Positions 48,201-59,837 of a DNA stretch of 64,000 bases are shown here, piece by piece. The translations under genes were made by a program, and so were the position numbers. Location of the stretch: assembly GCA_030490835.1 (NCBI GenBank), contig CM059971.1:39728012-39792011 (forward strand). The letters are read 5' to 3'. Numbering within the stretch: position 1 is the first letter of the stretch; each line of letters opens with the position of its first letter. This DNA comes from Annona cherimola (lineage: Eukaryota > Streptophyta > Magnoliopsida > Magnoliales > Annonaceae). Below the pieces are notes generated by a model. The model saw nothing but the letters and a program-made list of their open reading frames with translations, was not told the DNA's origin and made no database searches.

Positions 48201-48374
48201 TTACTTTAATCCCATATCAACTCATAGTGATCATTCGAATCATCAATGTTAATCCTTAACCCTAATTGCAATAATTAGCAAAATCGCATAAATCATTCGA
48301 AATTCATTAATTACACATATAATCACATACACATGTTAATGCATACATTTGGGTCCTATAGTGGTTGGGTTTCA
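45245..48374 (-). repeat. gypsy-2 5' LTR, distal part
   Basis: Continues 23160-23964 after the Tat insertion. The minus-strand LTR start is TGAAACCCAACC at 48374. Combined length is about 3.9 kb. It is similar to 48458-49763, 52293-52746 and 63469-64000 in inverted orientation, for example the block around AATTCATAACTCAACGGC and the GGCTATGAATCAT block. The short open frames are not credible genes. Confidence 0.8.
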
Positions 48375-48457
48375 TAAAATTATATTAAATTTAATCTAAA
48401 AATTGCAAAGCAGAAAATAAAGCAGTAAATCTAACCTAGGAATTAAAACTACAAATG
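48375..48457. other. 83-bp spacer between head-to-head LTRs
   Basis: AT-rich sequence separating GGTTGGGTTTCA (ending 48374) from TGAAACCCAACC (starting 48458). No gene; it should contain the original flank of one or both insertions. Confidence 0.65.
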
Positions 48458-49768
48458 TGAAACCCAACCTATGTAGGACTCAATTGTATGCATTGAACAT
48501 ATACATGTGATTTCTATATGATTAAATGAAAATTTTGGATGTTCTTGTGATTTTGTGAATTATTACAATTAGGACTAAGGATTAGAGAAAATGATTCAAG
48601 TAATCATTATAAGCTGATATGGGACAATGGAATTAAAGTAATTTGATGGTAATTGAAACATACTAATATGTCATGAATAATGATTTTAAATTATTTAGCA
48701 TGAATTATGAGGATTTAAAGAATAATTATCAAGTTAAGTGGAAAAATACCAGAAAATTCATAACTCAACGCCTATAAGGCAGATTCAAGTGAAATTTGAA
48801 AGGGAAGTTGGTAATGGTGGACTTGATCTTATGGAATTATTGGGTTATGAAAATCCCTGATGAAATTAGTGTGACGATTAATTGATCATATTTCAAATCC
48901 AACCATTAACTTCAAATGGCTATAACTTCAGCTAGAAAAATCGGATTGAGATGAAATTTGAAACGGTTGAATGAAATCATGAGATTAACATTTTGGAAGG
49001 ATTATATTAAGCAAATGATGTTGGGAAAAATCATGAATTGAAAAAGGTGGATACAGTTGACTTTAACACCCCAAAAGTACTATGCATTAAAGGCAAGGAG
49101 TACATAAAGTAAATGCAATTTTTAATGGCTTAATTTGGTGTCAAATGTAGCTCAAAACCAGGGTATTTTGTGAATTATCATAAAATGTAAATCCCATGGA
49201 ATTATCCCTGCAATAATGTGTGTATATATGGGGTTAAAGGAGAGATAAAAGGAGCATAGGGAAGGTGGCAGTCATGGACGTCCAAACCAGCTGCTGTTTG
49301 GATTTTTTTAATTTTTAATTTTATAATTTATGAGCCTAGGTACCTAGCATGCAGGGAAGTATAAAAGTACATTTATTCATGTGAAAAAAATCCCTGCAAA
49401 ATCATTAATATCAGCAGCATATCAATGGGTCATGGTGGACAGCATAGGGTCATACACATGGACGTTCAAGGGTGTTGCTGCTGGAATTTTTTCTTAATTT
49501 TTTATGCCAAATTAAGGGATGAACTAGCTACTAATTAAGTGCATAAATTATGCTTAAATTAAGGCTGCCAAAGTGTGGGAAAAAAATCTGGAAAAAGGAG
49601 CAGCTAGTGGACGTGTGTAATGGACAGCTTGTTGAAGATTATCTTGAGCAGATTTTTTATTATGAAAAATGTGGTTAAAATGATTTTACTTTGCCACAAA
49701 TGGAACAGCACATCAATGGATAAAAATGCATTAACTTACCCTTTAAATCATGCTCAAAGTGGGGTCCA
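48458..49768 (+). repeat. Second gypsy-2-family LTR, inverted copy, part 1
   Basis: Starts TGAAACCCAACC and aligns at roughly three quarters identity by eye with the reverse complement of 47100-48374. Interrupted at the GTCCA duplication by the solo LTR. No gene. Confidence 0.8.
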
Positions 49769-52287
49769 TGTGGAACCCCAACCGTATACGCGTCATTTCG
49801 ACCATATACGTGTCATTTCGACATTTGTAATTTTGAGGATTATTTTATAAATAAATGAAAATTTATGAATGGACATGTGTATTTGAGGTTGTAATAATGC
49901 AGTTGAAAATTTAACCCCGTGAATAGTGCACGTGAATAGTAAACGTGAATAGTAAATAAGGGGTTAAGATGTATGATTAAGAGTTAATCACTTGGATTAA
50001 CTTAATCATAAAAGACAAAATAGAGATTTAATCACTACAAGACAAAATAGCAATTCTTTTGGATATTTTAATCCAAGTTTGGATTTTTGTGGAAAAATAG
50101 AAAAAAATTCATAAATTGCAATCCGGGCGTCGAAATTCGATGAAATTTTTTATGGATGGTTACAAATTCATGATGGACATGATGAATGGGTTAAGATGTG
50201 ATGAAAATCACAAATCAAAGGTCAAGATGAAGCGTCATTTAGAGATCGAAAAAGTAGCTTAACTTTAAATTAAAGCTACTTTTGACTTTTTAATAAATAA
50301 ATAAATAAAAAATTAAATGCAAATACAGCTGCAATGCAGGGAGTTGCAGGGGCTGTTGACTTTTGGGGCCAAATCCAATGGCCACAAATTAATCTTATCG
50401 TTAACCAACGGTTAGGATTAATTTAGCTTAATTTAATTAATTTTAAAAATAAAAAAATAGGTAGAAAATTAGGGCTGCTATAGGGGGGCTGGAGCAGGCC
50501 TAGGGTGGCTGCTCTTGGCTCAAGGAATCTTTAGAAATTATAAAAAAACACATTTTACAATTTTACACCTTGAGCTAGAAGGGGTAAAATGCAAATTCAT
50601 GAAATTTGAAGCACTATAAATAGGGGAGCATGCCTTGGACGAATTCACAGCCATTCCAAGCTCAAAAATCACTTGAGCAACTTCATTTCCCATCCCCACA
50701 CGTTTTAGCCTTAAAGAAAGAGGAGAATCGAAGGTTGGAGTGAGAAAAGGCGAGTTGAAGAGGCATAACTTCGCTTGAGGTAAGTGGATTCCCATCAAAC
50801 TTGTTTTGAATGTTAGATGAAGTAAAACCATGCTTAGATAATGCCCAATCATGAGAAAATAAGTATAGATATAATGTTCAAATGGAATTATGCCAAAACA
50901 TCAAAAATTTGGAGTGAAGATAGGGTATTTGGGAAAATAGCATATGATATGTGAAAATAATGCTCCAAAATTGATAAATGATGATTTGGGATGTATGATT
51001 ATGATAAATATGATGTTGGAATAATGATATATTAATTTCATGATTTTTGGAATTAAGGATTATGCTTAAGTGAATTTATGTTGATTTTTAGTATATGGAG
51101 AAAATGATTTTTTTGGCCAAGTAAATGATGATAAATTCAAAATATATGAAATGTCCAATGATATACTAGGCATAAGGTATGTCATGGTATTTTTTATTTT
51201 TGGAAAAAATATCAATTTTTGAAACCCATGAACAGTAACCACAGATGAACAGTGATATGCTACAGTGAACAGCGTGATTTTGGAGAAAATTTGGTAATTA
51301 ATATTTGAATATAAGTATGGAATTTTTGAAGAATTTATGGACAAAAATATCTATGTAAAGAAATAATGCCCAAATATTATAAAGCATACATGGGCAGCTT
51401 AAATAAAGGAAATGAAATATCCTTTGTCCTTGAATAGGAAAAGAAAAGAGAAGGTCGAAGACACCTCCTAAGAAGGTAAGCAAGTTATATGTTTTGCAAA
51501 TTATTTCCAAAATGCTTGAAATTGTTTGCAAGTTACTTTATGAAATTTATTTAAGGTTGGCCATACCTATAACTGCTTTACATGAACTGAAGTTCATTTT
51601 GTCAAATTATTTATTAAATGCTTTTTATGAAATTGTTTATGATTTGCAAATATCATGCCGGCATGTGTATGAGAATGAGCATGTGCACGAGGAATAGGCC
51701 TTAGTCGAGGTAGTAAGCGGACCGGATGTCCCCCTCGCTATTGCCAAGTCGCTTAATAGGCCCAGGCCGGCGGCGACCTCCCTGAAATGGGAGCATGTAT
51801 GGGATGGGCGCCTAGCTAGCGTTGCATCCAAAGGAATGTCATGAATGTTATATGCATTGCATCTGCATTTTATGAAATGCATGAAAATGATTGAAAAATT
51901 ATGTATAGCTTGCTTACTGAGTATTATTACTCATCCATGCTTTTTCAACAACAGACATGAAATGATGATGAAGGCAGCATGCCAAGTGTTATGTAGTTTT
52001 TGATATAAATGATGTTTATGTAAACTTTATGTAAAGTCAACGATGATAATTTTGAGATGAAAAGGGAATATTTTTATTTCAATGAAAATGTTTATGGAAT
52101 AGTTTTTTATCATAACTATGTTATGTGAAATATATTTCAAATTGGATGAATGATGGGAATTTTCCATGTATTGATGAAAAAAAAAAAATTTCCTGCCGTG
52201 TGATCAGGGCAACAATCCTGAGTCACGTTTACCAATCAAAACGATCCCGGAGTAAGGCTTCTAGGCACCTCGGTTCGGGGCGCCACA
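49769..52287 (+). repeat. Solo LTR of the gypsy-1 family (2519 bp)
   Basis: TGTGGAACCCC...GGGGCGCCACA, flanked by a perfect 5-bp duplication GTCCA (49764-49768 and 52288-52292). It is homologous to the gypsy-1 LTR at 19042-21592 in opposite orientation, with no internal domain. It therefore arose by LTR-LTR recombination of a complete element. The frames inside are chance. Confidence 0.94.
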
Positions 52288-52746
52288 GTCCACAAGCTAG
52301 AAAAATCTAGCTCTTATATATAGGGTGGACGACCATGAGGGTGAAGCGTTGGAAAAAAATTTCTAAGTAGCAAAACACCCCCCACAACTGAGCAGTAGCT
52401 CACGTCCAAGGGAACCCCAACAAGGAGGAAGAAAAGGAAGGAAAAAGAAAGGGAAAAAGAAGGAGAAATCAAGCTTGAGTTGATTAGGGTTAAGGTTGCA
52501 ACAATCAAGTAAGTATATGTGATGTATTAAACTCTTTGATTCTAAGTTTTTTACCCCAAGTTTTTGGATATGAATTTGATTCATAAAGAATCCTTAAATG
52601 GTGATTTAACATGCCATTTGATCAAAAAATTGAATGAGTATTAAGATACACATATGAATTTGAATGATTTATGAAGTTGAGATGGAGATTAGAATGGAAT
52701 ATGAGTTGAAAACCTAACTTGATAAATCGTAAATGCAAGTGTTAAG
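52288..52746 (+). repeat. Second gypsy-2-family LTR, part 2
   Basis: Between the solo LTR and copia-4. It begins with the second GTCCA and ends with TTAAG (52742-52746), the copia-4 target duplication. It corresponds to the reverse complement of about 46640-47100. A purine-rich stretch at about 52420-52470 and short open frames carry no recognisable gene. Confidence 0.75.
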
Positions 52747-54437
52747 TGTTGGAAATAATGTTCAAAATAATTTAAATTGACCAAAGCCTGAGTTTTGATG
52801 ATTAACAAGAACTTATTTGAGTATATAAAGAGTACTAACATGTTTGACAAATGTTTAAGGAAAGCAAAGAGGTCAAGTCGATCTCCAAGTCGACTTGGAC
52901 TTCGACTTGGGTGAAGTCGATCCCAAAGTCGACTCAAATATCGACTTGAGAATGAATCCCAAAAGGCAACAGGTGAAGTCGCAGGTCAAGTCGACTCCAC
53001 TTGCGACTTGGGAAGTCAAGTCGCAGACAAAGTCGACTCCAGCATCGACTTGGGGTATCCAGAGTTGAAAAGTGGAAACGAACAAGTGAAGTCGCAGGTC
53101 AAGTCGACTCCACTTGCGACTTGGGAAGTCAAGTCGCAGACGAAGTCGACTCCAGAATCGACTTGGGGTATCCAGGGTTGAAAACTGGAAATGAACATAA
53201 CGAAGTCGCAAACGAAGTCGACTCCATGTGCGACTTGGGCGAAGTCGCAGGCAAGGTCGACTCCAACTTCGACTTGAGAAGTTTTGAAGTTCAACATGAA
53301 GATTCAAGCATATCCAAGACATCCATTTGAAGTTTCTCACATACAAATGAGCTTCAAAGACTACTCTTAAAGTTTCTTGAAGATCAAAAGTTGAGATTCA
53401 TATTCAAAGTTCAAATCAAGTCTATCAAGTCTAAAGCTAAGTTTCAAGCTCATTCCAAATGAAGCAATACCCAAATCATGAAGACCAATTTTATAAAGTA
53501 AAAAGCAGTTCAAGAGGATCAAGGTGTTTTTGCAAAAGACCAAGCCAAGTCGCAACCCAAGTCGACTCCAGGATCGACTTGAGTTAAAGACTGAAGGCCA
53601 AGTTGACCCAGACTCGGACTTGGAACTCTTAAGAACTGGAGTCGCACACGAGGTCGACTCCAGGTGCGACTTGGAAGCCAAGTCGCAGGCCAAGTCGACT
53701 CCACATGCGACTTGGGTCACAACGGTCGGAATTTATTTGAACGTTGGTGCATTAAATGCGCGCCACCTACCCTCTAACGTTCGGATTACCTCCAAAGTTA
53801 TAAATAGCATTCAAGTTGGACGAGGGAAGTAGCTGAGAATCATTAAGTGTGCTTAACTACTACATTCAAGAGCTCAAAAGAGATCAAGCCACTCAAAGAA
53901 GAAGAACTCCACTTCAAACTGCAAGAGCTTCATTTCAGAATCTTCAAAGCCAACTCTTCAAGTTCTTCTCTGCGCCTAATTGCTGCTACACATCTGTAAA
54001 GTGTAGTTTTCCTATTCTTTCTGTTATATGTGTTGAACTTGATCTAGTTTGAGGAACTAGGATCAAGTAAATGCTAAGTAGTGTGTGATTGGAGTGTGAC
54101 TCATCACCTACTTGTGCTGTGTTTTGTTGATGCCACCTAGAGCTGGAATCTAGAAGAGAGCGGTGGCTCTAATTGTATTGAGAGAATACAATAGTGGAAC
54201 CCAAGTCACAAGAAGTGTGAGCTTGGAAGAGTGGAGTAGGGAGGTTGCCCGAACCACTATAAAAATCTTGCGTGTTTGATTTAATTATCTGCTCTTTACA
54301 CTATATTGCTTTCCATTACGATTCTCCATTAAGGGGACTGGATTAATCAGGGGTTAAGTTTCTGTTTAAGTCATAAATTTTTAAATACCCAATTCACCCC
54401 TCCCCTCTTGGGTTTTGCCATTAACTCGGGACCAACA
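52747..54437 (+). repeat. 5' LTR of copia-4 (1691 bp)
   Basis: TGTTGGAAAT...GGGACCAACA. About eleven GTCGAC hexamers sit in two clusters (52870-53275 and 53555-53705). The conserved block with AACGTT, GCATTAAATGC and AACGTTCGGA is at about 53739-53785, and a TATA-like TATAAATAG lies at 53799-53807. Transcription would start shortly after. The frames across this LTR are products of the repeated module. Confidence 0.95.
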
Positions 54438-54439
54438 AG

Positions 54440-54451
54440 TGGTATCAGAGC
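54440..54451 (+). promoter_or_regulatory. copia-4 primer-binding site (initiator tRNA-Met)
   Basis: TGGTATCAGAGC two bases after the LTR, intact, complementary to plant initiator tRNA-Met. Confidence 0.95.
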
Positions 54452-54485
54452 AGGTCTTTGAGTTTACCAAAGAGATCTTATTGAA

Positions 54486-56288
54486 ATGGCATCCCAATCT
54501 ACTTCCGTTCCCGCATTTGCTGAAGGCCAATCCTTTACAAGGCCACCGTTGTTTGATGGGAACAATTTTGGATATTGGAAGCTTCGTATGAAGCAACTCA
54601 TCATGGCTACCGATATGGACTCTTGGATTGATATCCAAGATGGAGTAATATTGCCTACCGATGAACGAGCTTCCAAATGGACCGATGAGGAAGTAAGAAT
54701 AGTGAAGAGCAATGCCAAAGCTATGAACTCCTTATTTTGTGCTCTCACTGCTTCCGAGTATGATAGAGTATCCTCTTGCTTAACTGCCAAAGAGATATGG
54801 GATACACTAACCTCTATCTACGAAGGAACTTCTCAAGTCCAAGGGACGAGAAGGAATATTTTGATTGGAGAACTAGAGAACTTTAGAATGCTAGAAACAG
54901 AAAATATTTCTGAAATGTTTGCTAGATTCTCTAAGATTACTAATGCTTTAAAAGGTCTTGGAAAAGCAATATCTGAATCTGAGCAGGTCATGAAGATTTT
55001 AAGAGCTCTACCCGAATCATGGACCCCAAAAATCACTGCAATAGAAGAGGCCAAGGATCTTAACACATTAAAACTTGAAGACTTAATTAGCTCTCTCATG
55101 TCACATGAGCTAATCAAGAGAAGAAATGAAGATCAACACAGGGGCAAAAGAGCAATTGCCTTAAAAGCCGCACAAGACACCGATGACACATCTTCTTCTC
55201 AAAATGACGACGAGATTGCTCTACTCACAAAACGATTCAGAAAATTTGTGAGGAAAGGCAAAAATTTCAGAAGCTTCAAAGAAAGAACTCCCCGAGAGAA
55301 GAAGAAAGAATCAACCAAGTGCTACCGATGCGGCGGTTCGGGACATATGCAAGCCCAATGTCCAACTCCCGAAGAAAACAAGGCAAAAGAACAAAGAAAG
55401 GATCGAGGGAACAATAGAAGATTCCAGAAATACAAAGGAAGAGGCATGTACGTGAATGATGAAGAATCTACGACGAGTAGCTCCTCAACCGACGACATAG
55501 AGGCGAAAGAATGTGCAAGAATTTGCTGCATGGCACAAATCGAGCAAAGAGAACAAATTACCTCAACAAAAGACACAAGCAATGAAGAGGTAAGCTCTAA
55601 ACCTTCCCTTTCTGAATCAAGTTATTCTTCCTTTCAAGAATGCCTCAAATGTACTGAATTAGATGAGCTACAAACTGCATATGATTCATTATATGAAGAA
55701 ATGAAGAAATTAGGAAGCAAGTTTACAATTAAGAAAAGACAATGTGATGCAACTATAATTGTAAATGGTAAACTTGCAGAAAGATTGGACAAATTGAAAG
55801 ATGAGAATGATCTGCTGAAAAAGGAGAACAAATCATTAAATGAATCATTAGCTAAGTTCTCTAATCCAGGGGAAAGTGTCAAAATGTTTTTGAATATGAC
55901 TTCCCAAACACATAAAAGAGGTCTTGGATATCATACATTTGAGCAAGGAGAAAGTAGCAAAACAAATGTGCAAATACTTGAGAAATATCAAACTAAAACT
56001 GCATCTATATACAAGCCACAAAAGAAAAATTTTAAGTGGATTAGAAGACCAACTATTGAACCATTGCATACTTGGAGGCCTACTCCAAGATTACCTATGG
56101 CTTGTAATTTCTGCAATAAATTGGGACATAAGACTTACAAATGTAATTTTAAGAAATTATATGACCATGGTGCAAAATTAGTTTGGGTTCCAAGGAACAC
56201 AAGATTTGGGCTTTCCAAATTAGAACAACAAAGATTAATATATATTACTAACCCAAATGGACCCATAAAATGGGTACCAAGGAGATAA
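54486..56288 (+). CDS. copia-4 gag (600 aa, intact)
   Basis: The ATG at 54486 is 35 bases after the PBS and gives [14 protein letters not shown]. Domains: an N-terminal [12 protein letters not shown] motif and copia gag-polypeptide region (about residues 20-210); a basic segment; a CCHC knuckle [14 protein letters not shown] (about 279-292); a Ser/Glu-rich acidic linker; a coiled coil rich in Lys/Glu/Leu (about 390-460); and a second knuckle [14 protein letters not shown] near 540. It assembles the virus-like particle and binds RNA. The stop (56286-56288) overlaps the pol frame by 19 bases in the -1 phase, so pol must be made by frameshifting or another recoding step. The long C-terminal extension with a second knuckle is shared with copia-2. 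Confidence 0.95.
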   Translation: MASQSTSVPAFAEGQSFTRPPLFDGNNFGYWKLRMKQLIMATDMDSWIDIQDGVILPTDERASKWTDEEVRIVKSNAKAMNSLFCALTASEYDRVSSCLTAKEIWDTLTSIYEGTSQVQGTRRNILIGELENFRMLETENISEMFARFSKITNALKGLGKAISESEQVMKILRALPESWTPKITAIEEAKDLNTLKLEDLISSLMSHELIKRRNEDQHRGKRAIALKAAQDTDDTSSSQNDDEIALLTKRFRKFVRKGKNFRSFKERTPREKKKESTKCYRCGGSGHMQAQCPTPEENKAKEQRKDRGNNRRFQKYKGRGMYVNDEESTTSSSSTDDIEAKECARICCMAQIEQREQITSTKDTSNEEVSSKPSLSESSYSSFQECLKCTELDELQTAYDSLYEEMKKLGSKFTIKKRQCDATIIVNGKLAERLDKLKDENDLLKKENKSLNESLAKFSNPGESVKMFLNMTSQTHKRGLGYHTFEQGESSKTNVQILEKYQTKTASIYKPQKKNFKWIRRPTIEPLHTWRPTPRLPMACNFCNKLGHKTYKCNFKKLYDHGAKLVWVPRNTRFGLSKLEQQRLIYITNPNGPIKWVPRR

Positions 56289-59200
56289 GAATTACTTGCT
56301 TATTTTTTCAGATATGCTTTAAGGCAAAGGCAAATAATGAATGGTTCATGGATAGCGGTTGCTCAAGGCACATGACCGGTGAAAGAAGCTTATTTTATAA
56401 ACTTAAGCCTTGCAACGATGGAATGGTTGCCTTTGGAAATAATGAAAAAGGTAAAATTAAAGGTAAAGGAAATATACGTAGTATTTCAAATGCATGCATG
56501 GAAGATGTTTTGTTTGTTGAAGGACTCAAACACAATTTAATGAGCATTAGCCAATTATGTGACAAAGGATACAAAGTTGTGTTTGAATCATCTATATGTA
56601 ATGTATTTGATGGAGAGCATATCATGTTTAGTGGTAAAAGACATGGAAATGTATATTTGGTTTCACTTGATGAATTGAATGGTCAATGTCTAATGGCCAT
56701 TGATAATGATCCATGGGTTTGGCATAAAAGGCTTGGACATATAAACATGAGAAACATAAAAACCCTATGGAAAAAGAGTTTGGTAGAAGGATTACCAAGA
56801 TTGAAATATGACAAGGATAAGATTTGTAAGGCATGTCAATTAGCAAAACAACCCAAGATGCCTTTCTCTACCAAAAAGGAAATTTCCACCACCAAGCCAC
56901 TTGAATTGCTACACATGGATCTATACGGGCCATCCGACATTCTAACCATTGGTGGAAAGAAATATGTATTTGTCATAGTTGATGATTTTTCAAGATTCAC
57001 ATGGATAATTCTCTTAGCTAGTAAAGATGAAGCTTTCTCTATGTTTGCAACTTTTGTAAATTTGGTGCAAAATGAAAAACAAAGTACTATTGTGACCATA
57101 AGAAGCGATCATGGTGGCGAATTCGAAAACAAACGATTCATGGAATTTTGCAATGAAAAAGGAATTCACCATACATTTTCTGCACCAAGAACTCCACAAC
57201 AAAATGGAGTAGTAGAAAGGAAAAATAGAACTATACAAGAGATGGCTAGAACTATGCTAAATGAGAGCAATCTATCCAAGAAATTTTGGGGTGAAGCTGT
57301 AAGTACAGCTTGTCATGTATTGAACCGTGTCACCATTCGAGCAATCTTGAAAAAGACCCCATATGAACTATGGAAAGGAAGAAAGCCAAATATTTCTTAT
57401 TTTCATGCTTTTGGATGTACATGTTATGTTTTGAATAATGGAAAAACTAACTTGGGAAAGTTAGATGCTAAAAGTGATGAGGCTATATTTCTTGGATATT
57501 CATCAAATAGCAAAGCATATAGAGTTTTCAATAAACGAAACCAAGTTGTCGAAGAATCCATACATGTTGTATTTGATGAAATTGACCAAACTCCGAGAAA
57601 AGAGGATGAACTAAGTGATGCAGATGAGACAAAAAGCAAAGAACAACCAAAGGAACTCGAGCTCAAGCCAGAAAATCCAGAGGAGGAAGAGGTAAGTGAA
57701 GGTAATGATTCTTATAAACCTCCAACTGATTTAAAGTTCAAAAATGCCCATCCAATTGAGCAAGTTATTGGAAATGTATATGAAGGAGTGAAAACTAGAA
57801 GATCAAAACAAAACGTTTATGGTGAATATGCCTTTGTATCTAAAATTGAACCAAATACCATTGAACAAGCTCTCAATGATGAAAATTGGGTGATTGCAAT
57901 GCAAGAAGAGCTAAACCAATTCGAAAGGAACAATGTATGGCACTTAGTTCCTAGACCAAAAAATCACACTATCATTGGTACCAAATGGGTTTTTAGGAAC
58001 AAATTAGATGAAAGCGGGCTTGTAATTAGAAACAAGGCCAGATTAGTAGCCAAAGGGTATTCCCAAGAAGAAGGAATTGATTTTGAAGAATCATATGCAC
58101 CCGTGGCTAGATTAGAAGCCATACGTATTCTATTAGCATTTGCTTCTCATATGAATTTCAAATTGTTTCAAATGGATGTAAAAAGCGCATTTTTGAATGG
58201 GTACTAGAATGAAGAAGTATACGTTGAACAACCCCCTGGTTTTGAAGAAAAGGATCAATCAAAATATGTGTATAAATTGACCAAAGCACTATATGGATTA
58301 AAACAAGCTCCAAGAGCTTGGTATGAAAGGTTAAACAAATTCTTGATTGATCATGAATTTCAAAGAGGGAAAGTAGACACTACTTTGTTCATCAAATATA
58401 AAAATAGCAATATTTTAATTGTACAAATTTATGTAGATGACATAATATTCGGTGCTACTGATGAAAATCTATGCCAAGAATTTTCTAAGATTATGCAGAA
58501 TGAATTCGAAATGAGCATGATGGGAGAATTAAATTTCTTCCTTGGACTACAAATCAAGCAACAAGGTGAAGGAATATTTCTGAACCAGTCCAAGTATGTC
58601 AAAGAGATGCTCAAGAAATTTGGAATGCAGAATAGCAAAGGAGCAAACACTCCAATGAGCTCAACAATCAAAATCGACACGGATGAAAACGGTAAAAGTA
58701 TCGATCAAAAGCTTTATAGGAGCATGATAGGATCGTTGCTTTATTTAACTGCTTCTAGACCCGATATCTTATTTAGTGTTTGTATGTGCTCTAGATTTCA
58801 AGCATGTCCCAAAGAATCACATCTACTTGCTGTAAAAAGAATTTTTAAATATTTGATAAAAACTACAAACCTTGGACTATGGTATCCAAAGGGGTCAACC
58901 TTTGATCTAATCGGCTATTCGGATGCAGATTTTGCCGGATACAAAGTAGATAGAAAGAGTACTAGTGGAACTTGTCAATTTCTTGGACATATGTTGGTTT
59001 CATGGTATTCAAGAAAACAAACAAGTGTTGCTCTATCTACTGCGGAAGCCGAATACATAGCCGCCGGTAGTTGTTGTGCCCAACTACTTTGGATGAAACA
59101 ACAATTAAAGGATTATGGTATTGAATATGTTGATATTCCAATTAGATGTGATAATACAAGTGCAATTTGTTTGACTAAAAATCCTGTATTGCATTCTAGA

Positions 59201-59374
59201 ACCAAACATATTGATGTGAGACATCATTTTATTCGTGAACATGTTGAAAATCATGATGTGTGCTTAGAATATGTAAAAACAGAAGACCAAATTGCTGATA
59301 TTTTTACCAAACCTCTAGCCAAATATTCATTTTGTAAGATTAGGAATGATATGGGGATGATAGAGCTTAACTAA
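56270..59374 (+). pseudogene. copia-4 pol: protease, integrase, RT, RNase H, with one TAG
   Basis: The frame is open from 56270 (the first ATG may not be the true start) to 59374, except for TAG at 58205-58207. Domains: retropepsin [16 protein letters not shown]-pre-integrase HKRLGHIN...CKAC; integrase with [18 protein letters not shown] and [10 protein letters not shown] giving the D, D and E; RT with [26 protein letters not shown] and YVDDIIFG; RNase H with GYSDADFAG, DRKSTSGTCQFLG, STAEAEYIAAG and TKHIDVRHHF. The TAG falls right after FLNGY, where copia-2 has a leucine codon (TTG), inside the RT palm. I see no other lesion. The product would mature the particle, copy the RNA and integrate it; as it stands, translation would stop before the YVDD site. 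Confidence 0.94.
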
Positions 59375-59837
59375 GGAAAAATACATAAGAAAATTAAATT
59401 GGAAAATGTCAAGTCGATGAGTCAAGTCGACTCCAGGGACGCCAGGTCGACTCCGCTAGGGTCGAAGTCGACTCCAGAAGGACCGAAGTCGACTTCGCCT
59501 AGGGCAAGTCGACTCCGCGCGCGCGACCATCTGACTTCCGAGTCTTTTTTCTTTTTCTTCTCTTCTCTCTTCTTTCTTCCTCATTTTTCCGGCCTCCCTG
59601 TTTTTCTTTTCTCTTCCGGCGACTGAAATCCCTTTTCTCCGTCTTTCCTCTTTTCCTCCGGCGATTTCCCTTTTTCTCTCCGGGAATCCTCTCCCTCTCC
59701 GGCGACTCCTACTCTCTCACTGCCTCTCTCCTAGTCTCTCTCTCTCAACTCTCTTCTTTTGCTCTCTCTCACACTATCTCTCAAACTTTCTCTCTTTCAC
59801 TAAGCATTCCCTCTCAGATTCCATAAATCCCATATCA
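59375..59837 (+). promoter_or_regulatory. copia-4 pol-env spacer with GTCGAC modules and pyrimidine-rich leader
   Basis: 59407-59516 holds repeated AAGTCGACTCC motifs like those of the LTR. 59535-59835 is a CT-rich tract (TTCTCTCTTC, CTCTCTCTC) running up to the env-like ATG. The order is the same as in copia-2. The role (splice acceptor, internal promoter or untranslated leader) is not shown by the sequence. Confidence 0.6.

Noticed and set aside
53001..53346. Long open frames on both strands across the copia LTRs (also near 1543, 3776-4207, 4387-4743, 5394-6468, 14558-15633, 61906-62396, 62393-62746)
   Set aside because: Their proteins are repeats of QVDSTCDLG/SQVASGVDL-type words, generated by the GTCGAC module read in several frames. 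They recur in every LTR and sit over promoter sequence.
56270..56315. Short intron joining gag and pol in copia-4
   Set aside because: GT...TTTTTTCAG is present but the span of about 40 bases is below the usual minimum for plant introns; kept only as an open question on recoding.
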